DNA of 12,387 bases. Origin: Rickettsiaceae bacterium (GTDB lineage: Bacteria; Pseudomonadota; Alphaproteobacteria; Rickettsiales; Rickettsiaceae). The stretch spans positions 1 to 12,387 of the forward strand of contig JAIOYD010000017.1 in the NCBI GenBank assembly GCA_021741285.1, in the 5' to 3' direction. The notes beneath the pieces were generated by a model. The model worked only from the letters and a program-made list of their open reading frames with translations. It was not told the DNA's origin and did not search any database. Every line of letters starts with the position of its first letter. Position 1 is the first letter of the stretch. A program made the position numbers and the translations under genes. Positions 5,529 through 12,387 of the stretch are shown here, one piece after another.

Positions 5529-7777
5529 TTTTTTGATACTAGCAACGATCCAACTTTTTGTAATAATTCTGGTTTATTGCTCTTAAAAATATCAATAAGC
5601 TCATTAAGTAGCTCTTCATTAGCAGCGATCTCTTTGAAAGCAAACTCTCCGCATACCGCCTCTATTCTTCTTATTCCAGCTGCAATAGCACTTTCACTGA
5701 GGATCTTAAATGCACCAATATCACCCGTTCTGTTAACATGTGTACCACCACACAACTCAAATGAATATGGATTTTTATCTTCCTCGAAAGCCCCTAGAGA
5801 AACGACTCTTACTTCAGAATCGTATTTTTCTCCAAATAATGCCATAGCACCAGCCTCCATAGCCTGCTCCGTAGACATCAACTTAGTAAGAACTTTAGAG
5901 TTATCAGAAATAATTTGATTTACTTTTTGTTCTGCTAATTTAATTTCGGCTTTTGTCAACGCTTTGGGATGGCTAATGTCAAATCTAAGCTTATCGTGAG
6001 AAACTAAAGAACCTTTTTGAGTCACGTGTCTTCCTAGTACATCTCGTAATACTGCATGCAAAATATGAGTAGCTGTATGATGCATTTTCAAATGCTTTCT
6101 ATAAGAGAAATCTATAGACATTTTTACTACATCATTTATAGAAACAATCCCTCCCTCTAAAAGACAAATATGCCCTATAACTTTACCTAAAAACTTCATT
6201 GTATTTAATACTTTTATTTTACAATGCGGTGATTCTATTATACCAATATCACCCATTTGTCCACCAGACTCTCCATAAAATGGACTCTGGTTAGCTATCA
6301 AAGTAAACTTCTCACCAGGTTTGGAAATTTGATCCAATTTTTTACCATTTTGTACCAAAGAAAAAACTTTACCTTCTGCTGATTCTAGGGAATATCCCAG
6401 AAATTCTGTAGTACCAAATTCTGATAATATATCGAACCATATTGCATCTGTCTTAAGCTCACCAGAACCTGCCCAAGCTTTTCTTGCTCTTTCTTTTTGC
6501 AAATTCATTTGCTTGTTAAAATCTTTGTTATTTACCGTAACCTCTTGTTTTTTCAGAATATCTTCTGTTAAATCTAATGGAAAACCATATGTATCATATA
6601 GTTTAAAAGCTATATCTCCTGATAGCTCTCCACCTTTAGCAATGAACTTCACCTCCTCTTCAAGAAGTTTTAAACCACGATCAAGTGTTGTTTTAAATCT
6701 TTCTTCTTCTTGCTTTAAGATACTTGAAACAAAATCTTCAGCTCTAGGTAATTCAGAGTATGTATGACCAAATAAATCGACCAGTTTTGGCAATAGTTTA
6801 TACATTAGAGGCTCCTTTGCCCCTAGCTGATGCGCGTGCCTCATAGCTCTGCGCATTATCCTTCTGAGCACATAACCCCTACCTTCATTTGAGGGCATTA
6901 CACCATCAGCTATTAAAAAAGCACTAGAACGCAAATGATCAGCAATAACTCGATACGAAAACAATGATTCCCCTTTGGCCTTCACTTTTAAAATAGACTC
7001 TGTATAACCAATTATTTCCTTAAAAATATCTGTATTGTAATTATCATGTACACCCTGAATTACAGCAGAAATTCTTTCTAAGCCCATCCCTGTATCTACC
7101 GATTTATTCGGCAATAAAATACGATTATCTTTATCTACTTGCTCAAATTGCATAAAAACTAAATTCCAGATCTCGATAAACCTATCTCCATCCTGCTCTG
7201 GAGAGCCAGGTAAACCACCAGGAATCGCTTCACCATGATCATAAAAAATCTCAGAACATGGGCCGCACGGTCCTGTATCACCCATGGACCAAAAATTATC
7301 GTTTGTATCAATGCGAATTATACGATCATCACCAATACCAGCAATTTTTTTCCAGTACGATACAGCCTCATCATCATTATAATACACTGTTACATATAAC
7401 TTTTCTTTCGGCAGTTTATACTCTTTTGTTAGTAAATTCCATGCGTAAAAAATTGCCTCTTCTTTAAAATAATCACCAAAGGAAAAGTTACCTAACATTT
7501 CAAAAAACGTGTGATGTCTTGCCGTGTACCCAACATTATCCAAATCGTTATGCTTACCACCAGCACGTACAGATTTTTGAGAAGAAGTAGCTTTTGAGTA
7601 GCTACGCTTATCGATACCAGTAAATAAATCTTTAAACTGTACCATCCCAGAATTAACAAACATTAGGCTGGGGTCATTGTGCGGAACTAATGAACTTGAA
7701 GGAACGTGAGTATGTCCATTAGCTTTAAAAAAATCAATAAAGGTACTTCTAATTTGTTGAGTAGTAATTTTATGCAT
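5495..7777 (-). CDS. alaS: Alanyl-tRNA synthetase, catalytic and editing domains (frame ends early)
   Basis: Charges tRNA-Ala and clears mischarged Ser or Gly. The class II catalytic core covers residues 1 to about 245 (PSSSLVPHNDPSLMFVNSGM, QKSVRAGGKHNDLDNVG, HHTFFEMLGNFSFGDYF, TGPCGPCSE, DTGMGLER). It is followed by the tRNA-recognition helices (VIADHLRSSAFLIADGVMPS, GRGYVLRRIMRRA) to about 460. The editing domain follows, with its zinc-type ligands HHTATH (566-571) and C676-GGTH680, then the GIRRIEAVCG stretch. The usual length is about 875 residues; this frame stops at 760 with an atypical tail (ILRNKLKKYR) after K750. The remaining C-Ala domain is in the -1 frame immediately downstream, and an A AAA AAG heptamer sits exactly at the junction. 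The joined product would be about 883 residues. If no shifting occurs, the cell would make an enzyme without C-Ala. The ATG start at 7777 opens the family-typical N-terminus. Confidence 0.92.
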   Translation of the reverse strand: MHKITTQQIRSTFIDFFKANGHTHVPSSSLVPHNDPSLMFVNSGMVQFKDLFTGIDKRSYSKATSSQKSVRAGGKHNDLDNVGYTARHHTFFEMLGNFSFGDYFKEEAIFYAWNLLTKEYKLPKEKLYVTVYYNDDEAVSYWKKIAGIGDDRIIRIDTNDNFWSMGDTGPCGPCSEIFYDHGEAIPGGLPGSPEQDGDRFIEIWNLVFMQFEQVDKDNRILLPNKSVDTGMGLERISAVIQGVHDNYNTDIFKEIIGYTESILKVKAKGESLFSYRVIADHLRSSAFLIADGVMPSNEGRGYVLRRIMRRAMRHAHQLGAKEPLMYKLLPKLVDLFGHTYSELPRAEDFVSSILKQEEERFKTTLDRGLKLLEEEVKFIAKGGELSGDIAFKLYDTYGFPLDLTEDILKKQEVTVNNKDFNKQMNLQKERARKAWAGSGELKTDAIWFDILSEFGTTEFLGYSLESAEGKVFSLVQNGKKLDQISKPGEKFTLIANQSPFYGESGGQMGDIGIIESPHCKIKVLNTMKFLGKVIGHICLLEGGIVSINDVVKMSIDFSYRKHLKMHHTATHILHAVLRDVLGRHVTQKGSLVSHDKLRFDISHPKALTKAEIKLAEQKVNQIISDNSKVLTKLMSTEQAMEAGAMALFGEKYDSEVRVVSLGAFEEDKNPYSFELCGGTHVNRTGDIGAFKILSESAIAAGIRRIEAVCGEFAFKEIAANEELLNELIDIFKSNKPELLQKVGSLLVSKKILRNKLKKYR
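5513..5534 (-). promoter_or_regulatory. alaS: Candidate -1 ribosomal frameshift site in alaS
   Basis: The minus-strand heptamer A AAA AAG (5534-5528) is phased exactly as X XXY YYZ with the upstream frame: codon 748 TCA ends in its first A, then AAA (749) and AAG (750). A -1 slip makes the next codon GAT (5528-5526), which is precisely the frame of the C-Ala domain. Two bases later a small hairpin, CTTG (5525-5522), loop AGAAA, CAAG (5516-5513), can form, weaker and closer than usual stimulators. Only a weak GGA lies upstream where a stimulatory Shine-Dalgarno would be. Transcriptional slippage on the six A's, a real one-base deletion or a sequencing error would look the same. Confidence 0.6.
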
Positions 7778-7852
7778 AGAACTAATTACAGTTTTTAAGA
7801 ATTTTATAGACCATAACCTTAATAAATTTATGGCTAAATTACAATATTAATT

Positions 7853-7866
7853 TAAAAAGCTTTTTA
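7853..7866. repeat. 14-bp perfect palindrome in the divergent intergenic region
   Basis: TAAAAAGCTTTTTA is fully self-complementary. It lies within the presumed alaS leader, between the alaS start and the start of the GspL-like gene. It may be a protein-binding site or simply AT-rich chance sequence. Confidence 0.4.
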
Positions 7867-7894
7867 TTGTTTTTGTGTTGCAGTTGAGGTTGAT

Positions 7895-7923
7895 CTGATT
7901 AGTGCCTACTCTTGAAATATAAA
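7895..7923 (+). promoter_or_regulatory. Possible promoter of the GspL-like operon
   Basis: CTGATT (7895-7900) and TATAAA (7918-7923) are separated by 17 bases and would give a leader of about 28 bases to the TTG at 7958. The -35 match is poor and the region is AT-rich, so this is a weak call. Its -10 overlaps the candidate alaS -10 on the other strand. Confidence 0.3.
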
Positions 7924-7944
7924 GTAAACCAATTTTTTTATCAA
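7916..7944 (-). promoter_or_regulatory. Possible promoter of the alaS operon
   Basis: On the minus strand TTGATA (7944-7939) and TATATT (7921-7916) are separated by exactly 17 bases, a good sigma-70 match. Transcription from here would give a leader of about 130 bases before the alaS ATG, containing the 14-bp palindrome. AT-rich chance matches are frequent, so confidence is moderate. Confidence 0.4.
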
Positions 7945-7957
7945 AATTATTAACAAA

Positions 7958-9508
7958 TTGAGTACCAGGCATAATTCTAAATTAGAATTCATAGTTAATC
8001 TGCTAAATTATTTATTTCGTAAGAAAAATATAACTATTTTTCTAGGAAAAAATGGCATTACCCTTTTTGTTATGAAGAAAAATCAGGTGCAAGACAGTGT
8101 CTTTATTGAATATGGTGCTGAGAAATATTATCAAAAGTACAGAAAGTTCTTATCTGGTTATAAAGGCTACTACGTCAAATTCTTACTAGACCATAAAGAA
8201 TGTCAGCTAAATCATGAAATGTTGCCAGTTCTAAGTAGCTTAATTAAAATAAATCCTGTCGATAAATTTATTGCAGAGAAATATAAACCAGAAGATATTG
8301 TTGCCTATAATGTTTACGAAGTTAACAACCAAAATGGGGAAGTGTTTAACACTTGCATAGCCACAACCCCTTTCTCTCCACCATTGAGCGACTTACTAGA
8401 ACATTCAATAAAAAAATCTTTTAAATATAGCGGGATCTATTTCTTCTCTTTAGAGTTAGGGATAATAATAGATCGTATACTTCAATCTAGTGGGGAAACA
8501 GAGTATTTAGACGCCCTGCAAATCTTTACGGTAATCACTCAAACAAGTAATATAAGAATTATCGTAAAGTATAAAAACAATATCATGAGTGAAAAAACAG
8601 TAGAGTTTCCTTATGATAAATCCGATATGTATCTAATTGGTACAATTGAACAAGCAATATCCCACAAACTACTATTTTATAAGCAATATATTAAAACACT
8701 CAACAAGCAACCGTGTATCATATTTTTGGTAGATACCATTCTCAAACAACTGATAACACAGCTTAAGTTTGAAAATTGTCAAACCCTAGCTTTGAGCGCC
8801 GACGATTTAGGGCTCCAGTCTCATCATTCAAACAATCGTTTTCAAGATAATGTTTTGATAGAATTATTCAATAAGCTTGCTACCCATCTTGCTTCAAATA
8901 AACCTTTAAAAAGCATCACAAAACTTACCCTAGTAAACAGAGCCGCCTTTAAACCTATTATCGCTATTATTTCTGGAATGATCTTAACCCTGTGTTTTCT
9001 TAAGTATCATGCCATTAAGGTACAGTCTGAAGCAGATGGTCTTAATAAACAGTACTATAAACTTGCCGAAGAATATAGACAAATAAAAAAAAGGAATCCC
9101 AACTTTTCAAATGTGAGTGATTTACTTGAGATGTATAATTTACAAAATATCATTGCTAGAAAATCATCTACTCCTTTTGAGCACTACAAAATACTTACTT
9201 TAACCCAGCATGAAAATTTAAAAATTGATAAATTATCATGGAAGTTACTTAACCCAGTGTTAGTTGATTTTCCTCAAAGTGATCTAGTAATATCTATCGA
9301 CATTAGTTATAAAGGGCCAGTCGATTCAGCTTTAACAGGAATAGAACTTATTAATGGCTATGCTAATCATATAAAAACTCACTTTCAGAATTTTCGTGTT
9401 CTTTTTACTAAGGATTCTGACAATATTAAAGATATAGCAAGAAGCATTACTATACCCGCACATTTTTTGATTAAAGGAAAAGTTGGGGAGGAGAAAGATG
9501 ATAGATAA
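7958..9508 (+). CDS. GspL/PilM-N-like inner-membrane platform protein
   Basis: The 516 residues have the architecture of GspL or a PilM-PilN fusion: a cytoplasmic domain of about 325 residues, a single membrane helix at about 333-350 (a run of I, L, G and F after KP), then a periplasmic part. The N-terminal strands ITIFLGKNGITLFVMKK (25-41) resemble the first beta-hairpin of the actin-like fold. After the membrane helix a charged helical stretch (351-380) precedes a ferredoxin-like domain at about 405-510. Sequence identity to the families is low and the call rests on layout and neighbours (GspM-like and prepilin-peptidase-like genes). It would recruit the secretion or pilus ATPase to the membrane. 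The start is uncertain: TTG at 7958 lacks a good Shine-Dalgarno, the first in-frame ATG is at residue 38, and an in-frame stop lies at 7925. Confidence 0.6.
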   Translation: MSTRHNSKLEFIVNLLNYLFRKKNITIFLGKNGITLFVMKKNQVQDSVFIEYGAEKYYQKYRKFLSGYKGYYVKFLLDHKECQLNHEMLPVLSSLIKINPVDKFIAEKYKPEDIVAYNVYEVNNQNGEVFNTCIATTPFSPPLSDLLEHSIKKSFKYSGIYFFSLELGIIIDRILQSSGETEYLDALQIFTVITQTSNIRIIVKYKNNIMSEKTVEFPYDKSDMYLIGTIEQAISHKLLFYKQYIKTLNKQPCIIFLVDTILKQLITQLKFENCQTLALSADDLGLQSHHSNNRFQDNVLIELFNKLATHLASNKPLKSITKLTLVNRAAFKPIIAIISGMILTLCFLKYHAIKVQSEADGLNKQYYKLAEEYRQIKKRNPNFSNVSDLLEMYNLQNIIARKSSTPFEHYKILTLTQHENLKIDKLSWKLLNPVLVDFPQSDLVISIDISYKGPVDSALTGIELINGYANHIKTHFQNFRVLFTKDSDNIKDIARSITIPAHFLIKGKVGEEKDDR

Positions 9509-10130
9509 ACTTGTAGTTCATCTTAAAAACATTATTTTCTTTAAGATTATTATTTATCTACTATTTATAATCACTCTTGCACTATTAATTCCTATATTTA
9601 TTGCTGATTTAGAAAAAGCTGCTCAAAGAAAACAAAAGGCAAATGCCTTTCTACGAGAAGCAACTTTGCAAATTGAATCTATAAACGATTTTGAAGAGAA
9701 AATTATTGCTCTGAATAACGATTATAATTCTTTGCTAACAAGCACTCAAGATCTCAGCTGCTCAAACAGAACAAGATTTATCAGAGCAGTAGAGTCTTTT
9801 ACTGCAAAATATCAGTTATTTGACCCCATAAGTATCAAAATTTCTAAAGGATTCGAGGGAGGAAATTCGTTACCTAGTAATGGTAATATTAAAATAGATT
9901 ATCATACTGCTGATATTAATTTTAAAACTTTAAATCCTTACCATTTACTAATTATTACGCAAGATTTATGTGGAATTATGCCAGCAGGCTCTGTTGTACT
10001 AAGTAGTAGTCTTCGATCAATAAATGTATTAACTCCAGAAATAATTGATACCTTAACAACCGCTAAAGCGCCAGAACTTTTTGATGTAAAGGTAAAGATT
10101 CTTTTAAGAGATATTGTGTATGAAAAATGA
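9498..10130 (+). CDS. GspM/PilO-like membrane protein
   Basis: A bitopic protein of 210 residues. A short cytoplasmic tail is followed by one membrane helix at about residues 11-36, a charged coiled-coil at about 37-82 (DLEKAAQRKQKANAFLREA and following), then a periplasmic domain of about 120 residues with alternating strands and helices. This is the layout of GspM and PilO, which pair with the periplasmic domains of GspL and PilN. The ATG at 9498 is chosen over upstream in-frame TTG because a strong GGGGAGGAG (9485-9493) sits just before it. The start overlaps the end of the GspL-like gene by 11 bases, so the two are translationally coupled. The match to the family is by architecture and position rather than by clear sequence motifs. 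Confidence 0.6.
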   Translation: MIDKLVVHLKNIIFFKIIIYLLFIITLALLIPIFIADLEKAAQRKQKANAFLREATLQIESINDFEEKIIALNNDYNSLLTSTQDLSCSNRTRFIRAVESFTAKYQLFDPISIKISKGFEGGNSLPSNGNIKIDYHTADINFKTLNPYHLLIITQDLCGIMPAGSVVLSSSLRSINVLTPEIIDTLTTAKAPELFDVKVKILLRDIVYEK

Positions 10131-11142
10131 TATAAAGCTGCCAGAAGGAGTTAATCCAAAACCCTTTTATCTACACCTTGAAGAACATCTAAGTAATAAT
10201 CTTGGAGATACTCTTATACATTCTATTTCTAATCTTCTGGCAATAGACTATTCTCTTAGATTAAAGTCAACTCCCGAACTTAAGGAATATGTAGAGCTAT
10301 GTGGGTCTAGGTTAAAAAAACATTTGGATCAAAAAATTATATTTAATGAAACTTTTTCATCGGTAATGACTTTATTTGCCATTGCAATTACACCGGAAAA
10401 GCAAAATGATGATGACGATGATAAATCTATTGAACAATCACAAGATGCGGTTATTGAATCGGTAATTTTCTCTCATTTTGGTGATTTAAGCCTCCAGGAA
10501 CAACAAATTATTAGGCTAGTACTCAAAGATTTACTATCTGGCAAAGATGGTAAAGAATTACTGAATATTGTGATCTCAGACCCCAAATTGTTCCATTCTA
10601 CAGTGCTGTCTGCTATAAAAGCTAAAAAACAACAGCAACAAATTTCTGCATTTGTAGGGGCTCATTTAAATTCGATACTATCACAATCAAAAACACTTGA
10701 TAAAAAAGTAACCGGATTAAAATCAACTTTTGCTAAAATTGCTCTTGCAGGAAGTCTTATCATTGCCGCATCAATTGGAGTGGTTGTAGGAGGTTTAGCA
10801 CTTCCCATACTCGTTCTACCTGCAACATTATATGCAGTAAAGTACGGACCAGTACTGGGCAAGAAAATGGGCACTATCGTTGCTCAAAATATACCAAATA
10901 TTGTAAATGAAACAAAAAATCTTGCTCAACTTAAGAACGCTACAAAAGAAATCTCTGTTGATACTCCAAAACTAACTACTAGCATAGGTATTAAAAACGA
11001 ATTATCTCAAGAAAAAGCCAAGGAGCTAGCTAAAACTTTGGAACTAAAGCCTATGGGAGTGACAGAGGTAACTGATCAAACTAAACTTGATAAAGCGTTA
11101 GAACCAAAATCTAAATCAGGGAGCCGTGGTAGACATGCCTAG
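10120..11142 (+). CDS. Unrecognised membrane-associated protein of the secretion/pilus-like operon
   Basis: I do not recognise this family. The 340-residue product is mostly helical: residues 1-90 are soluble, 96-101 are an acidic run (NDDDDD, encoded by GAT/GAC repeats), and 105-205 are helical with a glutamine run (QQQQ at 171-174). Residues 206-240 are a long, glycine- and alanine-rich hydrophobic segment that could be a hairpin or two short membrane helices. The tail (245-340) is lysine-rich and soluble. The ATG at 10120 is preferred over an in-frame TTG two codons upstream, because AAGAG lies nine bases before it. The gene overlaps the GspM-like gene by 11 bases and the next gene by 8. 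Its place between platform and peptidase-like genes suggests a role in the same machine; that is inference. Confidence 0.75.
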   Translation: MKNDIKLPEGVNPKPFYLHLEEHLSNNLGDTLIHSISNLLAIDYSLRLKSTPELKEYVELCGSRLKKHLDQKIIFNETFSSVMTLFAIAITPEKQNDDDDDKSIEQSQDAVIESVIFSHFGDLSLQEQQIIRLVLKDLLSGKDGKELLNIVISDPKLFHSTVLSAIKAKKQQQQISAFVGAHLNSILSQSKTLDKKVTGLKSTFAKIALAGSLIIAASIGVVVGGLALPILVLPATLYAVKYGPVLGKKMGTIVAQNIPNIVNETKNLAQLKNATKEISVDTPKLTTSIGIKNELSQEKAKELAKTLELKPMGVTEVTDQTKLDKALEPKSKSGSRGRHA

Positions 11143-11884
11143 CATAAGTTTGATTGTTAGCTATATAGTTCTTTTTTTATTCGGTACATTGATCGGTAAT
11201 TTTACTACTACTACTATATTTCATCGCTTGCCACGAAATATAATGATTTCAGGTTTTGATCAAAAAGTGACTAGGCCTCCATTTTGTTCAAATTGTGGTC
11301 ATATTTTACGCTTTTATGAATATTTACCTATTTTAAGTTGGTTTAGCACCTTTGGAAAATGTAATTACTGCTATATAGCAATTACAAAATCATATATAGC
11401 CCTCGAAATATTAGTTGGGCTACTAGCAATGATTTTATACTATATACTGGGCCAAAATTTAGAGTATTTCTTTATTTATTTTTGTTTCGCTACGCTAGTT
11501 ATTTTAAATATCTTTATATATTCAAAGCACAATATTGTCCCAGCAAAGATTACTTTAAGTATCATTGTATTAGGTATGATTTATCGTACCTTAACAGATC
11601 AGGAGATTACACTGTGGTTAACAAGCTTTTCTTTAGCTGCTATTACAAGCTTGTGGATTATTCGCAATAAACTAGCTAGTATCGATGCACTACAAGAAAA
11701 TACCATAAATGCCCAGGCTTTAATCCATTTAATTTTGCCAGCAAGTTTATGGTGTCAGAATCATGGTATATTAGCGTTTGCTACTACTATGTTTATCGGA
11801 TGGTATTTACTCTCTAATAAGAGAACCAACAAATTGTTTTATCCAATTGAACTAATTGCTTTATTTTTTATTAGTTTATATTAG
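11135..11884 (+). CDS. Prepilin-peptidase-like membrane protein, probably lacking the catalytic aspartates
   Basis: Polytopic protein of 249 residues matching the PilD/GspO family in layout. A first membrane helix ends in an HRLP motif. The cytoplasmic loop carries the zinc-type cysteines C51-x-x-C54 and C76-x-x-C79 with YLPILSW between them, and the conserved E91 begins the next helix. Four or more further hydrophobic helices follow. Active enzymes cut prepilin leaders with two aspartates. Where the first (in the D-x-x-x-x-x-x-P-D region) is expected, this protein reads IYSKHNIVPA (128-137). The GxGD region appears replaced by INAQ (191-194). Only three aspartates exist (42, 155, 184); D184 in ASIDALQ is a possible substitute. 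The ATG at 11135 is chosen over GTG 11126 because AGGGAG (11118-11123) is too close to the GTG. It overlaps the upstream gene by 8 bases. Confidence 0.7.
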   Translation: MPSISLIVSYIVLFLFGTLIGNFTTTTIFHRLPRNIMISGFDQKVTRPPFCSNCGHILRFYEYLPILSWFSTFGKCNYCYIAITKSYIALEILVGLLAMILYYILGQNLEYFFIYFCFATLVILNIFIYSKHNIVPAKITLSIIVLGMIYRTLTDQEITLWLTSFSLAAITSLWIIRNKLASIDALQENTINAQALIHLILPASLWCQNHGILAFATTMFIGWYLLSNKRTNKLFYPIELIALFFISLY

Positions 11885-11886
11885 GT

Positions 11887-12048
11887 GAATTTACTAAAAC
11901 CTATAAGGGTTGTCCCGAGCTCTCCTTTGGAGTTGCTTTACTCTCCTTGAACGAACATGCAGAAGAACTAGTCGTTTAAGATATCACCAGGGGAGCTGCA
12001 ATAGGCCTCTTGTACTATTTACTTTTTCCTAAAGGCTTCAAGGCATGA
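11887..12048 (+). pseudogene. Possible decayed reading frame
   Basis: One frame reads protein-like text on both sides of a single TAA: an upstream part ending LNEHAEELVV, then after the stop DITRGAAIGLLYYLLFPKGF with a hydrophobic segment. It ends at a TGA (12046-12048) that overlaps the ATG of the next fragment as ATGA, a typical coupled-gene junction. No family was recognised. The in-frame stop and lack of a proper start suggest a remnant, but chance coding character in a 54-codon frame cannot be excluded. Confidence 0.3.
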
Positions 12049-12277
12049 CTAGAAATATGTTTTTATTGTTACTTGCAATTATTTTTCATACCAATATGTG
12101 CTGTGCTAACATTGTTAAGTACTAATACAGGTGAGCAAGCGATGATTAAAAGCTTGCGTTTGGCTATTAATGAAGATTCTTTTTTAAAATCACAAGAAAA
12201 TTACTATAGGGGCAGGAATCAGTGGCTTTGAAGCATTTACAGTAGCCGCTAGAGCTATAGTCAAAAGTGGTGTATGA
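12045..12277 (+). pseudogene. Remnant of a small gene with a signal-peptide-like start, broken by frameshifts
   Basis: The ATG at 12045 opens MTRNMFLLLLAIIFHTNMCC, a signal-peptide-like start, which hits TAA at 12125. A second frame continues with STNTGEQAMIKSLRLAINED and ends at 12231. A third frame carries KITIGAGISGFEAFTVAARA and stops at 12277. Reading all three in turn gives a plausible small exported protein of about 75 residues with two frameshifts. I could not assign a family. The three-frame decay is what is seen; the single-gene origin is inference. Confidence 0.35.
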
Positions 12278-12291
12278 CAAAAAGAATTAGG

Positions 12292-12347
12292 TGACGTATC
12301 CTGTTGGAAGTTCTGGAAGAACATAACCAACAAAAGGAGATACGTCA
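12292..12347 (+). promoter_or_regulatory. Inverted repeat that could mask the ribosome binding site of the last gene
   Basis: TGACGTATC (12292-12300) and GATACGTCA (12339-12347) are perfect reverse complements separated by 38 bases. The right arm includes the last bases of the Shine-Dalgarno AAGGAGA (12334-12340) and the A of the ATG at 12347. A transcript starting upstream of the left arm would fold and hide the start site; one starting inside would not. Insertion sequences use such structures to avoid activation by outside transcription, so this may be the left end of one. Confidence 0.45.
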
Positions 12348-12387
12348 TGAATGATAATAAATTGGAATTAGTCAAAACGCCAGAAGA
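12347..12387 (+). CDS. Start of a gene cut by the window edge, possibly a transposase
   Basis: ATG at 12347 follows AAGGAGA (12334-12340) with a six-base spacer, the best ribosome binding site on the plus strand here. Only 13 complete codons are present (MNDNKLELVKTPE), too few to name a family. A transposase is suspected from the decayed surroundings and the structured leader, but this is inference only. Confidence 0.5.
   Translation, partial: MNDNKLELVKTPE

Noticed and set aside
5514..5918. 134-codon open frame on the plus strand
   Set aside because: It is antisense to the editing domain of alaS and has no supporting start signal.
11898..11932. Terminator for the secretion-like operon
   Set aside because: Only two 4-bp stems (AACC/GGTT and CTCC/GGAG) are present, with no T-run after them.
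12190..12375. 61-codon minus-strand frame with hydrophobic N-terminus
   Set aside because: It is antisense to the plus-strand start at 12347 and to the decayed frame; there is no ribosome binding site and the composition is typical of a shadow.

Overview
The window is AT-rich, with short intergenic gaps, decayed gene remnants and a gene set (membrane-anchored cytochrome c of the CycM type, NfeD-like protein, GspL/GspM-like proteins) that suggests an alphaproteobacterium, most likely a Rickettsiales-type intracellular bacterium. This placement is inferred from protein character and base composition and was not checked by any search.

Layout. Bases 1-567 hold no recognisable gene but contain four inverted repeats, one of which looks like a small mobile-element remnant. 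A MerR/TipA-like regulator (568-1524, minus) follows, with a clear MerR-type promoter carrying a 19-bp spacer over a dyad. Next is an NfeD-like membrane protein (1688-2161, minus). A long minus-strand block then runs, in the direction of transcription, alaS (7777 to 5127, in two frames), a secreted serine hydrolase of the beta-lactamase/DD-peptidase fold (5111-3915), tsaD (3909-2884) and a membrane-anchored cytochrome c (2862-2344). Spacings are 15, 5 and 21 bases, so this is probably one operon joining tRNA charging, tRNA t6A modification, an envelope enzyme and respiration.

Divergent from alaS, on the plus strand, is a four-gene, translationally overlapping operon (7958-11884). It encodes a GspL/PilM-N-like protein, a GspM/PilO-like protein, an unrecognised membrane protein with a glycine-rich hydrophobic segment, and a prepilin-peptidase-like protein. 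It looks like part of a type II secretion/type IV pilus inner-membrane platform. The peptidase-like member keeps the CxxC...CxxC motif but appears to have lost the catalytic aspartate motifs. The right edge (11885-12346) holds decayed reading frames, then a strong ribosome binding site and the first 13 codons of a gene cut by the window end, preceded by an inverted repeat that could hide that binding site.

The most striking observation is in alaS. The catalytic and editing domains are in one frame and the C-terminal C-Ala domain is in the -1 frame. The switch point carries an exactly phased A AAA AAG heptamer, the classic dnaX-type slippery sequence, and slipping there restores an unbroken protein of about 883 residues. 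This could be programmed frameshifting, transcriptional slippage, a recent one-base deletion, or a sequencing error in a run of six A's.
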